Source: Desulfocapsa sp. (GTDB taxonomy: Bacteria; Desulfobacterota; Desulfobulbia; Desulfobulbales; Desulfocapsaceae). From it: a DNA stretch of 53,906 nucleotides. Shown piece after piece: positions 8,062-17,662 of the stretch. Numbering within the stretch: the stretch's first letter is position 1; each line of letters starts with the position of its first letter. The position numbers and the translations under genes are program-made. The stretch is taken from NCBI GenBank assembly GCA_030145625.1, contig JAQYVF010000027.1:1-53906 (forward strand), read 5' to 3'. Below the pieces are notes generated by a model, which saw only the letters and a list, made by a program, of their open reading frames with translations, had not been told where the DNA came from and ran no database searches.

Positions 8062-8949
8062 ATGAATGAGCAAAGCACGCAAAACCCCTTGCATTGCACT
8101 CTTACAGCCGCGCTGGCTGGTTCTGCCTGTCAGATGCTGGCAGATGCAAGCGGGCTCCCCAAATCCAGGATCAAGATTGCCATGTCCAAAGGAGCCGTCT
8201 GGCTCAAACGGGAAGGCGCCAAGGAACGACGTATCCGTAAAGCAAAGTTCATGCTCAAGACTGGTGACAAAATCCAGCTCTGTTACGATCCAAAGGTACT
8301 GGCCCTGACTCCTCCGGAGCCATACTGTTTAGAAGAGACGAAAGAATACAGTGTCTGGTTCAAACCACCTTGGCTTCTCAGCCAGGGTACACGTTATGGT
8401 GACCACTGCTCCCTGCTCCGCCTGGCAGAAAAAAGCATGAACCATGTGCAATTCAGGCTGATCCACCGCCTGGATCGTGAAGCATCGGGTCTGATGCTCT
8501 TGGCACACAGCTCCAATTCAGCACGACTGCTATCACAACTCTTTGTGGAAAACAACATTGAGAAAAACTACTTTGCAGAGGTGTGGGGAAATCCGCAGCT
8601 CTCAAAAGAGGGAAAACAATTAACAGATTCTCTTGACGGTAAAGAGGCCTGTACCGAAATTCTTCTCGGGTATCCAGGCGAATCTGACAAGAGCACGCTC
8701 CTCGACATCCGACTGCACAGCGGGCGACTCCATCAAATACGCAGGCATCTGGCCGACTGGGGCCATCCTATACTCGGTGATCCCCAATATGGCCGCAGCC
8801 CCCTGCACGACGGCAGCCACTCCACCCTCCGTCTCTGTGCCTGGAAACTCCGCTTCCAATCGCCTTTCAGTGGTTCGGAAAAATGCTACCGAATTCCAGC
8901 AGAGATCTGCCCTTCCTTTTGCTCCTCACTGCTGCAGAGTTCTCAATAG
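8062..8949 (+). CDS. RluA-family pseudouridine synthase
   Basis: A 295-residue protein with an S4-like N-terminal part (about 14-75) and the catalytic block LIHRLDREASGLMLL at residues 133-147, whose Asp138 would be the catalytic aspartate of RluA-type pseudouridine synthases. The C-terminal LHQIRRHLADWGHPILGDPQYG is the conserved end of the fold (residues shown in the LHSGRLHQIRRHL block). It isomerises uridine in rRNA or tRNA; the target base is not readable from sequence. It starts two bases after the molybdopterin-binding gene and ends convergently with lpxB. Confidence 0.92.
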   Translation: MNEQSTQNPLHCTLTAALAGSACQMLADASGLPKSRIKIAMSKGAVWLKREGAKERRIRKAKFMLKTGDKIQLCYDPKVLALTPPEPYCLEETKEYSVWFKPPWLLSQGTRYGDHCSLLRLAEKSMNHVQFRLIHRLDREASGLMLLAHSSNSARLLSQLFVENNIEKNYFAEVWGNPQLSKEGKQLTDSLDGKEACTEILLGYPGESDKSTLLDIRLHSGRLHQIRRHLADWGHPILGDPQYGRSPLHDGSHSTLRLCAWKLRFQSPFSGSEKCYRIPAEICPSFCSSLLQSSQ

Positions 8950-8956
8950 GCAACAA

Positions 8957-10108
8957 TCACGGCAAGAGGCTCAGAGCCATTTTTGCAGCCCTCTGCGAAG
9001 CCCCTGGCTGACCAAGTCTGGTCTGGACAAGGGCGAGCCCCTGCGCCATCTCTTCTCTTCTTTGCTGATCAAAGAGGATAGAGTTCAACTCTTCTTCAAT
9101 TCGCTCCGGCGTAACATTTTCCTGGAGCAGTTCAGGCACCACTTCCTTACCGCCAATAAGGTTCACCAGGGAAAAATGAATAACTTCCTTATTAACGAGG
9201 AGTTTTCCAAGAAAGTAGGTCCTGGGAGAGACTTTATAAACCACAACCATTGGAGTGTTGAGTATGGCAAGCTCCAGAGTAACGGTACCGGAGACAGCCA
9301 CTGCTGCATCACAGGCAGCCATCATATCATGGCGTTTGTCCCGGATAAGATGCAGATCAAGTCCTTGACCAAATTCATCCAATCCATTTTCCTTGATCTC
9401 CTCCTCTGTCACCGTAGATGCCAGGGGAAGAAGAAAAACCATTTTTTTCGTACTCTTTTCCACAAGTCTCTGGGCTGCCTGCAACAAGATTGGTAGCAGA
9501 GAGGTGATTTCCTTTTTTCTACTGCCAGGTAAAAGTCCGATACAGATATGATCGGGATCAATAGCGTGCAGTCTGCAAAACTCATCACGTCCACAGGAAC
9601 TCTTTACGGAATCGAGAAGCGGATGCCCCACGTAGTCGGCAGCAACCCCACGCTTGCGATAAAACTCTTCCTCAAAAGGAAGTATCACCCCAATCCGATC
9701 CACCCGCTGACTGATCGTCTTGACCCTTCCGGAACGCCAGGCCCAGACCTGGGGGCTGATATAGTAAAAAACCGGAATTCCCAGTTTTTTAGCAAACTTG
9801 GCAAGCATGAGATTAAAATCGGGAAAATCGATGAGAATAAGCAGTGAGGGACGTTCCTGGACAAGGGTTTTCCTCAGAATCTTCCTGGCAGAAAGGATAT
9901 CAGGAAGATGGGAAAAGACTTCGGCTAAGCCAACCACCGCAATTTTCTTGGCCTCAAAAAGGATATCCACTCCGGCTGCAGCCAGTTCCCGCCCGCCCAT
10001 ACCGCAGAAAGAGAGTTCTGGCCTGCACGCCTTCATGGCTGTAACCAGTCGTGCCCCGTGTAGGTCGCCGGAGGCTTCTCCGGTAATGATCATAACCCTG
10101 TTATTCAT
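8957..10108 (-). CDS. lpxB: Lipid-A-disaccharide synthase LpxB
   Basis: A 383-residue GT-B glycosyltransferase, the normal LpxB length. It joins UDP-diacylglucosamine to lipid X, giving the lipid A disaccharide at the inner face of the inner membrane. The start VMIITGEASGDLHGA is diagnostic; also seen are FCGMGGRELAAAGVD, LILIDFPDFN, YYISPQVWAWR and LLPGSRKKEI. The C-terminal half has AVSGTVTLELAIL and MVVVYKVS. It is the last gene of a same-strand run after the Gfo/Idh/MocA gene (36 bases away) and the liv genes. Confidence 0.96.
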   Translation of the reverse strand: MNNRVMIITGEASGDLHGARLVTAMKACRPELSFCGMGGRELAAAGVDILFEAKKIAVVGLAEVFSHLPDILSARKILRKTLVQERPSLLILIDFPDFNLMLAKFAKKLGIPVFYYISPQVWAWRSGRVKTISQRVDRIGVILPFEEEFYRKRGVAADYVGHPLLDSVKSSCGRDEFCRLHAIDPDHICIGLLPGSRKKEITSLLPILLQAAQRLVEKSTKKMVFLLPLASTVTEEEIKENGLDEFGQGLDLHLIRDKRHDMMAACDAAVAVSGTVTLELAILNTPMVVVYKVSPRTYFLGKLLVNKEVIHFSLVNLIGGKEVVPELLQENVTPERIEEELNSILFDQQRREEMAQGLALVQTRLGQPGASQRAAKMALSLLP

Positions 10109-10144
10109 TTATTGAAAATTACCGATAGCGATAAGACATTCTGT

Positions 10145-11119
10145 TCATTGATCTGCCGACATCATCTCAGCATAGACCCCAAGTTTCAGGTGTTCTCCTA
10201 TCTGTTCAATCACCTGCAGAGCCACATTCAAGGCCCTTCTCCCCTCTTCACCTGAGACCAGAGGTCTTGTCCTGTTACGCACATTCTCTACAAAATGGAT
10301 GATCTCGGAATTAAGCGCATCACCCTCAGGAAAGGAGCGGACTACCACATCCTGCTTAGGCATTCCATTTTCCTGAAACTCCCCTTTTTGGAGGTTAACA
10401 GTCATTACCTTACGTTTGGCAAAATCAACATGCACTAAGGCACCTGGCTGAAAGATACGCATAAGACGGGTATTCGTCCTGGAAATCCTGGACACTGTGA
10501 CGTTGGCAGTGGCCCCGTTCTCGAAGATTAGACGAGCATTGGCAATATCGGTAAAATCAGTAACAACCGGCGCTCCCACCGTATGAATGGTCTCCAGCGG
10601 AGATTTGATAATGTTGAGAATGATATCAATATCATGGATCATGAGGTCGAGGACCACATCCACATCCACACCGCGATTTTTAAAGGTAGAAATACGCTGA
10701 CTTTCAATAAATATCGGTTTGGTGAGCGAAGGCTCCATGGCCTGTACCGCTGGATTAAAACGTTCCAAATGCCCTACCTGAAGGATTAGACCACGATCTG
10801 CAGCCTTAGCGATAATATCGTCGGCCTGTTCTATTGTGCTGGTGATGGGTTTTTCCATGAGCATATCCACCCCCGCCTCGATACAGTCCAGAGCGACCTC
10901 ATGATGATAGCTGGTGGGTACAACTACGGATACAGCATCTACTTCTTGCAACAATTGACGATAGTCGCTAAAGGCAACACAGTTATTTGCCTTGGCAACA
11001 CTCTCAGCAGCAACAGGGTCAATATCAGCAACTCCGACAAGTTCAATTTCATCCATTGCAGCATACTTCTGGGCGTGGAACTTGCCAAGATACCCCACAC
11101 CGATAACTCCTACTTTCAT
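10145..11119 (-). CDS. Gfo/Idh/MocA-family NAD-dependent oxidoreductase (possibly GnnA-like)
   Basis: About 324 residues. The N-terminal Rossmann fold starts GVIGVGYLGKFHA, with VVVPTSYHHEVAL and the family's EKP motif at about residues 89-91 (MLMEKPITSTIEQAD). The C-terminal half is the usual alpha/beta oligomer domain with DLMIHDIDIIL, whose His is a likely catalytic residue. I moved the start from 11155 to the ATG at 11119, which has an AGGAAG site. Its position next to lpxB suggests work on UDP-amino sugars of lipid A, as GnnA does when oxidising the 3-OH of UDP-GlcNAc, but no GnnB aminotransferase is nearby, so this is inference. Confidence 0.85.
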   Translation of the reverse strand: MKVGVIGVGYLGKFHAQKYAAMDEIELVGVADIDPVAAESVAKANNCVAFSDYRQLLQEVDAVSVVVPTSYHHEVALDCIEAGVDMLMEKPITSTIEQADDIIAKAADRGLILQVGHLERFNPAVQAMEPSLTKPIFIESQRISTFKNRGVDVDVVLDLMIHDIDIILNIIKSPLETIHTVGAPVVTDFTDIANARLIFENGATANVTVSRISRTNTRLMRIFQPGALVHVDFAKRKVMTVNLQKGEFQENGMPKQDVVVRSFPEGDALNSEIIHFVENVRNRTRPLVSGEEGRRALNVALQVIEQIGEHLKLGVYAEMMSADQ

Positions 11120-11151
11120 AATCTTACTTCCTTTAATGGTCCTGTGAGAAA

Positions 11152-11859
11152 TCAAATCCCCAGGTAGGCCTTTTGAATATCCTGGTTCTGCAGCAGATTT
11201 TCGGCACTGTCACTGATGGTAATTTTTCCATTTTCAATGACATACCCCCTATCTGCAATATGCAGTGCCTGATTGGCATTCTGCTCAACCAGGAAAATAG
11301 TTGTATTATGGTCTTTATTAATCTTTTTAACAATTTCAAAAATCTGCTTGATCATCAGAGGGGCAAGGCCCATGGAAGGTTCATCAAGCAACAACAGCTT
11401 AGGCCGAGCCATAAGTGCCCTGGACATGGCAAGCATCTGCTGTTCCCCTCCGCTCAGGGTACCACCGTCCTGATTACGTCGCTCAGCCAGAATGGGAAAG
11501 AGAGAGAAAACATAGTCAAGGTCCTCTTTGATACCCTCCCTGTCAGTCCGAAGAAAGGACCCCATATCCAGATTTTCCTGAACAGTGAGTTGAGGAAAGA
11601 TATGACGCCCTTCAGGCACCTGACAGATCCCCATGGCGACCAGTTTGTCCGGAGACAATTTATGCACCGGTTCACCTTCAAAGAGGATCTTTCCGGAACG
11701 AACAGGGACGATGCCGGAGATAGCCATCAGGGTCGTACTCTTACCGGCACCGTTGGCACCAATCAGGGTAATAATTTCTCCACTGTTAATGATCAGGTCA
11801 ATCTGGTGCAGTACCTGGATATTACCGTAGCCTGCATTCACCCTCCTAAGCTCAAGCAT
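11152..11859 (-). CDS. livF: Branched-chain amino acid ABC transporter ATPase LivF
   Basis: A 235-residue ABC ATPase. It has Walker A GANGAGKST, the Q-loop region VPEGRHIFPQLTVQENL typical of LivF, the signature LSGGEQQMLAM and Walker B LLLLDEPSMGLAP. It powers uptake of leucine, isoleucine and valine together with LivG and the LivHM permeases. The ATG at 11859 follows GGGGAGG by six bases; the frame extends upstream but the start here fits best. It overlaps the end of livG by 8 bases. Confidence 0.95.
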   Translation of the reverse strand: MLELRRVNAGYGNIQVLHQIDLIINSGEIITLIGANGAGKSTTLMAISGIVPVRSGKILFEGEPVHKLSPDKLVAMGICQVPEGRHIFPQLTVQENLDMGSFLRTDREGIKEDLDYVFSLFPILAERRNQDGGTLSGGEQQMLAMSRALMARPKLLLLDEPSMGLAPLMIKQIFEIVKKINKDHNTTIFLVEQNANQALHIADRGYVIENGKITISDSAENLLQNQDIQKAYLGI

Positions 11860-12643
11860 CAACATCCTCCCCAAGATAGGCTTTGATCACAGCAGGGTTA
11901 GAACGTACCTCTTCAGGGGACCCCTGCGCAATCTTTTTCCCATAGTCCATGACAAAAATTCGGTCCGAAAGGCTCATAACAAGTTTCATATCATGTTCAA
12001 TCAAGAGGATAGAATGACCTTCGCGGCAGATCAAACGAATCAACTTAACCAAAGCCTCGGTTTCCTGAGGATTCATCCCTGCGGCCGGTTCATCAAGGAG
12101 AAGGAGAAAAGGTTCAGTGGCCAGGGCTCGTGCAATCTCCAGCCGACGCTGGGCACCGTAAGGGAGATTCTTCGCCTGTTCGTTAACCTGTTTATGCAAG
12201 TTAACCTTTTTTAAAATCTGATAACTGCTGTCGACAATTTCCCGTTCTTCCTTTCGAGTGGCAGGATTTCTAAAAATTGCCCCCAAGATAAGAGAATGTG
12301 TTCGGCAGTGCCTGCCTATCATCACATTCTCAAGGACACTCATGTTGGCAAAGAGTCGGATGTTCTGGAAGGTCCTGGCCATCCCTTTTTCCGTTATCTT
12401 ATTCGGTTTCATGCCGTTGAGCCTGGTTTCCTTTCCTGTCTCCGGATTACGAAGTCGAATTTCTCCGGCACTGGGAGTATAGATACCGGTCAGACAATTA
12501 AAGAAAGTCGTTTTTCCCGCACCATTGGGACCAATCAAGGCGACGATCTCGCCAGGATGAATATCAAGATCCAAGGAATCGAGGGCTCTGATCCCGCCAA
12601 AATTCATGGTCAGATTCCTTACATTCAGTATTGCTTCACTCAT
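11852..12643 (-). CDS. livG: Branched-chain amino acid ABC transporter ATPase LivG
   Basis: A 263-residue ABC ATPase with Walker A GPNGAGKTTFFN, the LivG-specific MARTFQNIRLFANMSVLENV region, a signature motif LPYGAQRRLEIARAL (degenerate, as usual for LivG) and Walker B LLLLDEPAAGMNP. The C-terminus ends in the VIKAYLGED helix. It pairs with LivF below the membrane. It begins 3 bases after livM and overlaps livF, so expression is coupled. Confidence 0.95.
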   Translation of the reverse strand: MSEAILNVRNLTMNFGGIRALDSLDLDIHPGEIVALIGPNGAGKTTFFNCLTGIYTPSAGEIRLRNPETGKETRLNGMKPNKITEKGMARTFQNIRLFANMSVLENVMIGRHCRTHSLILGAIFRNPATRKEEREIVDSSYQILKKVNLHKQVNEQAKNLPYGAQRRLEIARALATEPFLLLLDEPAAGMNPQETEALVKLIRLICREGHSILLIEHDMKLVMSLSDRIFVMDYGKKIAQGSPEEVRSNPAVIKAYLGEDVDA

Positions 12644-12646
12644 GGA

Positions 12647-13870
12647 TTATTCACTTTCTGAAGATGGCTGTTGTTTAAATCGATAGCGCCGCCGAACATT
12701 GGAGATAAGGCCTTCGGGCTTGAATATCATCATGATTACCAGGATAGCACCAAAGGCCAGCATTCGATATTCGGAAAGTGCGCGCAGATATTCGGGAAGA
12801 AGGATAAGAGCCAGGGCACCCAAAATGACGCCGACGATAGATCCCATGCCGCCGAGCACTACAATGGAAAGGATGATGGCCGATTCCAGAAAGGTAAAAC
12901 TTGCAGGATTGACAAAAGTTGTTTTGGTAGCAAAAATAACGCCCACCAATCCGGCCCAAAAGGCTCCGAGGCTGAAGGCCATCAGTTTAGTCTTGGTCTT
13001 GTCAATCCCCATGGCCTGGCAGGCTATCTCATCCTCACGCAAAGCCAGCCAGGCCCTGCCAAGACGAGAATTTTGCAGCCGATTAACCACAAAGATCGTG
13101 AATATCACCAGTCCAACTACCAGGTAATAGATATAATTAATCGAAGCCGCAAAGGACAAATCCATCCCGAAAAAACCAGGCCTGGAAATATTGGAGATAC
13201 CACTTGGCCCCTGGGAAAAATCATTCCAATTCTCAAGAACCAGCCTGATGATTTCACCAAACCCCAGAGTAACGATGGCCAGATAATCGCCACGAAGACG
13301 CAGCACCGGAAAACCGAGAAGTATCCCGACAAAAGCGGCGAGCAGTCCACCAATTGGCAAAACTACCCAGAACCCCAGTCCAAAATGCATATTCAAGAGA
13401 GCATAACTATAGGCCCCGACAGCATAGAATGCTACATAGCCAAGATCCAGCAGGCCTGCCACTCCAACCACGATATTCAGTCCAAGCCCTAACACCACAT
13501 ACATTAGAGCAGTGGTCATGATGTTGGTCTGATAGGTAGAAAAGAGGTGGGGAAAAAGAAGGGCAAAGGCCAGGCAGGCAAGACAAAGTGGATAGAGAAA
13601 CCTTGGTTCGCGCAGGATACGATGAACAAAAGGCTCTGTAAGGACAGTCTGTGCCTTTTTACTCGCGGCACGCCTCTCCTTACGGACAAAGTATACCTTA
13701 ACCAGAATGGAAAGGACAAAACTGCCGATGGCAATAAAAATCATATTATTCCAACGCCAAGTCACAATCCGTTCGATGGAATCGACCTTGATCACCATGA
13801 TGGGAAAGGTGAGAAAAGCAAACCAGATCGAGACAAAAAGAGACCGCTTCAATTCTTTTACAGGAAACAT
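12647..13870 (-). CDS. livM: Branched-chain amino acid ABC transporter permease LivM
   Basis: A 407-residue inner membrane permease with about ten hydrophobic segments. The core FALLFPHLF, then ALMYVVLGLGLNIVVGVAGLLDLGYVAFYAVGAY-type segment (seen near residue 140) and the EAA-like loop LREDEIACQAMGID are LivM hallmarks. The N-terminal 90 residues are an extra two-helix region joined by a charged loop, as in Pseudomonas LivM/BraE. It works as a heterodimer with LivH encoded just upstream. Confidence 0.95.
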   Translation of the reverse strand: MFPVKELKRSLFVSIWFAFLTFPIMVIKVDSIERIVTWRWNNMIFIAIGSFVLSILVKVYFVRKERRAASKKAQTVLTEPFVHRILREPRFLYPLCLACLAFALLFPHLFSTYQTNIMTTALMYVVLGLGLNIVVGVAGLLDLGYVAFYAVGAYSYALLNMHFGLGFWVVLPIGGLLAAFVGILLGFPVLRLRGDYLAIVTLGFGEIIRLVLENWNDFSQGPSGISNISRPGFFGMDLSFAASINYIYYLVVGLVIFTIFVVNRLQNSRLGRAWLALREDEIACQAMGIDKTKTKLMAFSLGAFWAGLVGVIFATKTTFVNPASFTFLESAIILSIVVLGGMGSIVGVILGALALILLPEYLRALSEYRMLAFGAILVIMMIFKPEGLISNVRRRYRFKQQPSSESE

Positions 13871-13884
13871 ACTGAGATACCCGC

Positions 13885-14787
13885 TTACACTTTCTTGGTT
13901 TCGGCCTTACCAAGAAGGCCGGATGGTTTAAAGATAAGAATCAAGACGAGAAGAGAGAAGGCAAAAACATCTTCATAATCCGAAGAGACATAACCAGTAG
14001 CAAAACTCTCCGTCAATCCAAGCACAAGGCTGCCTAGTACTGCTCCGGGAATAGAACCGATTCCACCCAGGACTGCAGCTGTGAAGGCCTTAATCCCGGC
14101 AATAAAACCGATATAAAAATTAATTTGTCCAATGTGAGAGGCAATGAGCATTCCACCTATGGCAGCAAGGGCAGACCCAATAACAAATGTCGCAGAGATA
14201 ACGCGATCCACATTAATTCCAACCAGCATGGCCATGGTACGATCCTGAGACGTAGCACGCATGGCCTTACCGATCCGGGTAAATTTAATCAGCACGGTAA
14301 GGGCGAGCATAACCAGTGCGGTGGTTACCAGGATGACAAGATCGGAAGAGCCTACAATATGGGCCACGGGTTCCATGAAGGCAAATTCAGGGATCAAGGC
14401 TGGAAAAGACAGAAAATCGGAAGTCTGAGCCAACAGCACATAGTTCTGCAGAAAAATTGACATACCAATGGCGCTGATTAGCGGCGACAGCCTCGGCGCA
14501 TGACGCAGAGGGCGGTAGGCAATTTTTTCAATGGTAACACCATAGGCACTGGACCAGACAGCTGCGGCAAGAGCGGCAATAACAACGATGGCTAAAAGAG
14601 GAAAACCATATATAGAAAGCACTGTCGCCACAATGAAAGAGGTAAAGGCCCCTATCATGTAAATCTCACCATGAGCAAAGTTAATCAGCCCGATGATGCC
14701 GTAGACCATGGTATAGCCAAGTGCGATCAAGGCATAAATAGACCCTCTGGTCAATCCTCCAAAAAGGAGTTCAATAAAATAATCCAT
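13885..14787 (-). CDS. livH: Branched-chain amino acid ABC transporter permease LivH
   Basis: A 300-residue inner membrane permease of usual length, with about eight hydrophobic segments. GGLTRGSIYALIALGYTM and GLINFAHGEIYMIGAF near the N-terminus are the LivH signature. The cytoplasmic EAA-like loop is MRATSQDRTMAMLVGIN, which contacts the ATPase. It lies 14 bases upstream of livM and is separated from livK by 183 bases that contain a hairpin. Confidence 0.95.
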   Translation of the reverse strand: MDYFIELLFGGLTRGSIYALIALGYTMVYGIIGLINFAHGEIYMIGAFTSFIVATVLSIYGFPLLAIVVIAALAAAVWSSAYGVTIEKIAYRPLRHAPRLSPLISAIGMSIFLQNYVLLAQTSDFLSFPALIPEFAFMEPVAHIVGSSDLVILVTTALVMLALTVLIKFTRIGKAMRATSQDRTMAMLVGINVDRVISATFVIGSALAAIGGMLIASHIGQINFYIGFIAGIKAFTAAVLGGIGSIPGAVLGSLVLGLTESFATGYVSSDYEDVFAFSLLVLILIFKPSGLLGKAETKKV

Positions 14788-14898
14788 ACGTTTTGGTTAA
14801 TTTATAAGGAGTTGCGTTTAGACATTAAAGAAGCACACGCAAAGTCGGGAAAAATACCCCTCAAGGGGTATTCTATGGAATACTTCAAAAAGCTCATC

Positions 14899-14945
14899 GG
14901 TCTAAATAAAATTGCCTGAAACAGAGAGACACCTCTATTTCAGGC
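14899..14945 (-). terminator. Hairpin between livK and livH, likely partial terminator
   Basis: On the minus strand GCCTGAAA (14938-14945) pairs with TTTCAGGC (14914-14921), and the stem is followed by AATTTTATTTAG. It lies about 25 bases after livK. Such leaky terminators commonly keep the binding protein more abundant than the permeases. Confidence 0.6.
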
Positions 14946-14970
14946 ATGAACCGAAGATGAAAGAGTAATC

Positions 14971-16104
14971 TTACTTTTTCACTTCAACGTACTGACCATT
15001 CTGTACTTGGTACATGGCAAAACCAACACCTACTGCATCACCTTTTTCATCAAAATAGATGGTTCCCACTGGCGTATCAACCTTTTCGGTATGCAGAGCC
15101 TTGACCACGGCTGCCATATCAGTGGAACCGGCTTTTTCAACGGCATTCAGGATAGCAAGAGCTGCTGAATAGGCATTCTCGTAGAAGGCACCAGGATCAG
15201 AATTGTAAGCAGCCTTATGGGCCTCTTTAGATGCTGCGGCCAGAGGATTTTGAGAGTTATCCTGAGGACCGGAAGCATAGACACCTTCAGCATTTGCACC
15301 GGCAACCTTGATAAAAGTATCGTCTTTCACACCATCATCAGAGATGAACACAATATTCAAACGTTTTTTCTTCATCATGGAGACAATCTTAGAGGCCTCA
15401 GGATGATAGCCGCCAAAGATAACTGCATCAGCATCGAACCGTCTGATCTTCTGGACAATAGCGGTGTAGTCAACAGCATCAGGGGTTACACCTTCAAAAA
15501 GGACAACCTCGGCTTTCCCGGATTCCTCAATAAATACCCTGGCAAATTCAGCAAGACCTTTACCATAGTCACCCTTATCGTGAATAACAGCGATCTTCTT
15601 AGCACCAATGGTATCAATGGCAAAGTCAACCTCGACTCTGGCTTGGGCATCATCAGCAGCAATGGTCCTGAAAAAGTTAGGATAATCTCCGGACTGGGTC
15701 AGGTCAGGGGTAGTTGCTGATGGAGAAATGACAACAACACCGGCCTCTTTATAAATGGGAAGTGCCGCTTTGGTGGCACCAGAACAGATATGACCAAGGA
15801 CTACGTCCACACCTTTTGTCACCAAAAGAGTTGCAGCGTTGGTAGCCAACTCGGGTTTACAGGCATCATCCTGCACCAGCAACTCGACTTTTTTCCCATT
15901 GATTCCACCTTTGGCATTATACTGAGCAACAACCAACTCAGCGGCTTTGACCGTTGGCATTCCATAAGATACAAGTTTGCCGCTCTGGGCTCCGGCAACA
16001 CCGAGCTTAATAGTATCTCCTGCAACAACCGCACCCGGTACAGCCATGGCAAATCCTAAGGCAACAGCTGCAACAAACAATTTTTTCTTTAATCCTGATT
16101 GCAT
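14971..16104 (-). CDS. livK: Periplasmic branched-chain amino acid binding protein LivK-like
   Basis: About 377 residues. A Sec signal peptide (KKKLFVAAVALGFAMA...VVAG, residues about 5-29) precedes a Peripla_BP_6 domain: IKLGVAGAQSGKLVSYG, YNAKGGINGKKVELL with DDACKPELA, HICSGATKAALPIY and SPSATTPDLT. This delivers leucine/isoleucine/valine-type ligands to LivHMGF; the exact ligand is not readable. I chose the ATG at 16104, preceded by GGAG at six bases, over two in-frame ATGs just upstream. It is the first gene of the liv run and is divergent from lpxK. Confidence 0.93.
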   Translation of the reverse strand: MQSGLKKKLFVAAVALGFAMAVPGAVVAGDTIKLGVAGAQSGKLVSYGMPTVKAAELVVAQYNAKGGINGKKVELLVQDDACKPELATNAATLLVTKGVDVVLGHICSGATKAALPIYKEAGVVVISPSATTPDLTQSGDYPNFFRTIAADDAQARVEVDFAIDTIGAKKIAVIHDKGDYGKGLAEFARVFIEESGKAEVVLFEGVTPDAVDYTAIVQKIRRFDADAVIFGGYHPEASKIVSMMKKKRLNIVFISDDGVKDDTFIKVAGANAEGVYASGPQDNSQNPLAAASKEAHKAAYNSDPGAFYENAYSAALAILNAVEKAGSTDMAAVVKALHTEKVDTPVGTIYFDEKGDAVGVGFAMYQVQNGQYVEVKK

Positions 16105-16325
16105 TGTCATCTCCATTTAAAATTTTTTTTTGTATATCCCTCACTGTCTAAAAAAAAGCCTACGAAACAGAATAGGGCTGAAACTCTTTGCAAATGATAG
16201 TATCTTTATCAGACTATTTAGTCAAAAGGAAGACGAGAATAATAACAATAATTAAAAAGTCACGTTTTTTCTCCTCACGTTCTATCCCTAAAAAGACCGT
16301 ATTACAACTACTACCTCACAAACAC

Positions 16326-17408
16326 ATGGCAGATAATTTTTCTAATCTCTTTTTCCTTGGCCGCCCTTTCAGTCCTCTCTACAGTGCTGTTATGAAAACC
16401 AGGGAAGCATTGTACAACAAAGGTCTCAAACGACGACATCAGCTTCCTGTTCCAATCATTTCCGTCGGCAATCTAACCATGGGCGGCACTGGTAAGACCC
16501 CTGTGGTGGCCTACCTCGCGTCCCTACTCCTGGAAAAAGGATTTAAACCTGCGATCATCTCCCGTGGTTATGGCGGTGCTGCCGGAAACAAGGTCAACGT
16601 AGTTTCTGACGGCAAGACTATTTTTCTCGATGCTGCCGCAGCCGGAGATGAACCCTGTTTTCTGGCCAAAACACTTCCCGGGGTTCCGGTTCTTACCGGT
16701 ATCGTAAGAATCCTCCCCTGCCGCCATGCCATCGACGAACTGAACTGTGACATCCTTCTTCTTGATGATGGTTTTCAACACCTTTCAGTACAGCGCGATC
16801 TGGACCTGGTCCTTTTCAGCGCAGCAAAGCTTGCCGGCAACAGTCGAGTTTTTCCCGGAGGAGATCTCAGGGAACCGGTTTCTGCCCTGAAGCGCAGCCA
16901 TTGTTTTATGCTTACCGGAGTGACCGATACAAACAGAGATCGCTGCACTCAATTCAGTGAACTTCTACGACAACGATTTCCATCAAAACCTGTCTTCTTC
17001 TCCTCGTATCTGCCAATTGCGGCAAATGAGTTAGGAAGCGATGAAGTCCACAATACAGCCACTCTGCCTTCACCTCTTTATGGTTTCTGCGGTATTGCCC
17101 AACCTGAGCTCTTCCGCAATAGCCTGAAAAAAAACAACATACCCCTTTCCGGATTCATGGCCCTCAAAGACCACCAACCCTACGCCCGAAATCTGCTTAA
17201 AAAACTCAGCAGACAAGCCGAAGAAAGCGGTGCTCAAGCCCTAATCACTACAGAAAAAGACCTGGTCAAACTCCAGAAAGACTCCTTTCAGCTTCCCTGC
17301 TTTGCCCTCAAAATGGAAGTCCGACCTGAGCCATCTTTTGTTAACTTCATCAATGAGAAAGTGGAACGATTCACTGTTCACCAAACCAGCCCCCCAAAAA
17401 ACAAGTAG
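16326..17408 (+). CDS. lpxK: Tetraacyldisaccharide 4'-kinase LpxK
   Basis: About 360 residues. It phosphorylates the 4' position of the lipid A disaccharide at the inner membrane. The motif ISVGNLTMGGTGKTPV carries the Walker A at residues 53-58; DDGFQHLSVQRDLDLVLF and FPGGDLREPVSALKRS are diagnostic. The N-terminus FSPLYSAVMKTREALY is the membrane-associated helix. The frame is open to a TTG at 16188, but that would add 46 basic, low-complexity residues not usual in LpxK, so I start at the ATG at 16326; no clear ribosome binding site is visible for either. lpxC follows on the same strand. Confidence 0.9.
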   Translation: MADNFSNLFFLGRPFSPLYSAVMKTREALYNKGLKRRHQLPVPIISVGNLTMGGTGKTPVVAYLASLLLEKGFKPAIISRGYGGAAGNKVNVVSDGKTIFLDAAAAGDEPCFLAKTLPGVPVLTGIVRILPCRHAIDELNCDILLLDDGFQHLSVQRDLDLVLFSAAKLAGNSRVFPGGDLREPVSALKRSHCFMLTGVTDTNRDRCTQFSELLRQRFPSKPVFFSSYLPIAANELGSDEVHNTATLPSPLYGFCGIAQPELFRNSLKKNNIPLSGFMALKDHQPYARNLLKKLSRQAEESGAQALITTEKDLVKLQKDSFQLPCFALKMEVRPEPSFVNFINEKVERFTVHQTSPPKNK

Positions 17409-17662
17409 TCTCCCGTCTACCTATATTACTTGAACTTTGACCACAGACAACAACTCATTATACCGGTCAGGCCCCGCACTCAATGAGCACAAAAAAACAA
17501 AAAACAATATCCATACCCTCTGAAATCATGTCACTTTTCCCGCAGTTGTGTCATTCTTCCCACAGGCAAAGCGAAAGGAAAAAAAGCACACTATCTCCCC
17601 AACACCCTGATTCTACATGCTTTCAGCCAACACCTACCCTCACCAAACCGCCCCGCACAAAA

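Noticed and set aside
16188-16325. Longer N-terminus of LpxK
   Set aside because: It would start at TTG and add 46 basic residues not found in the family.
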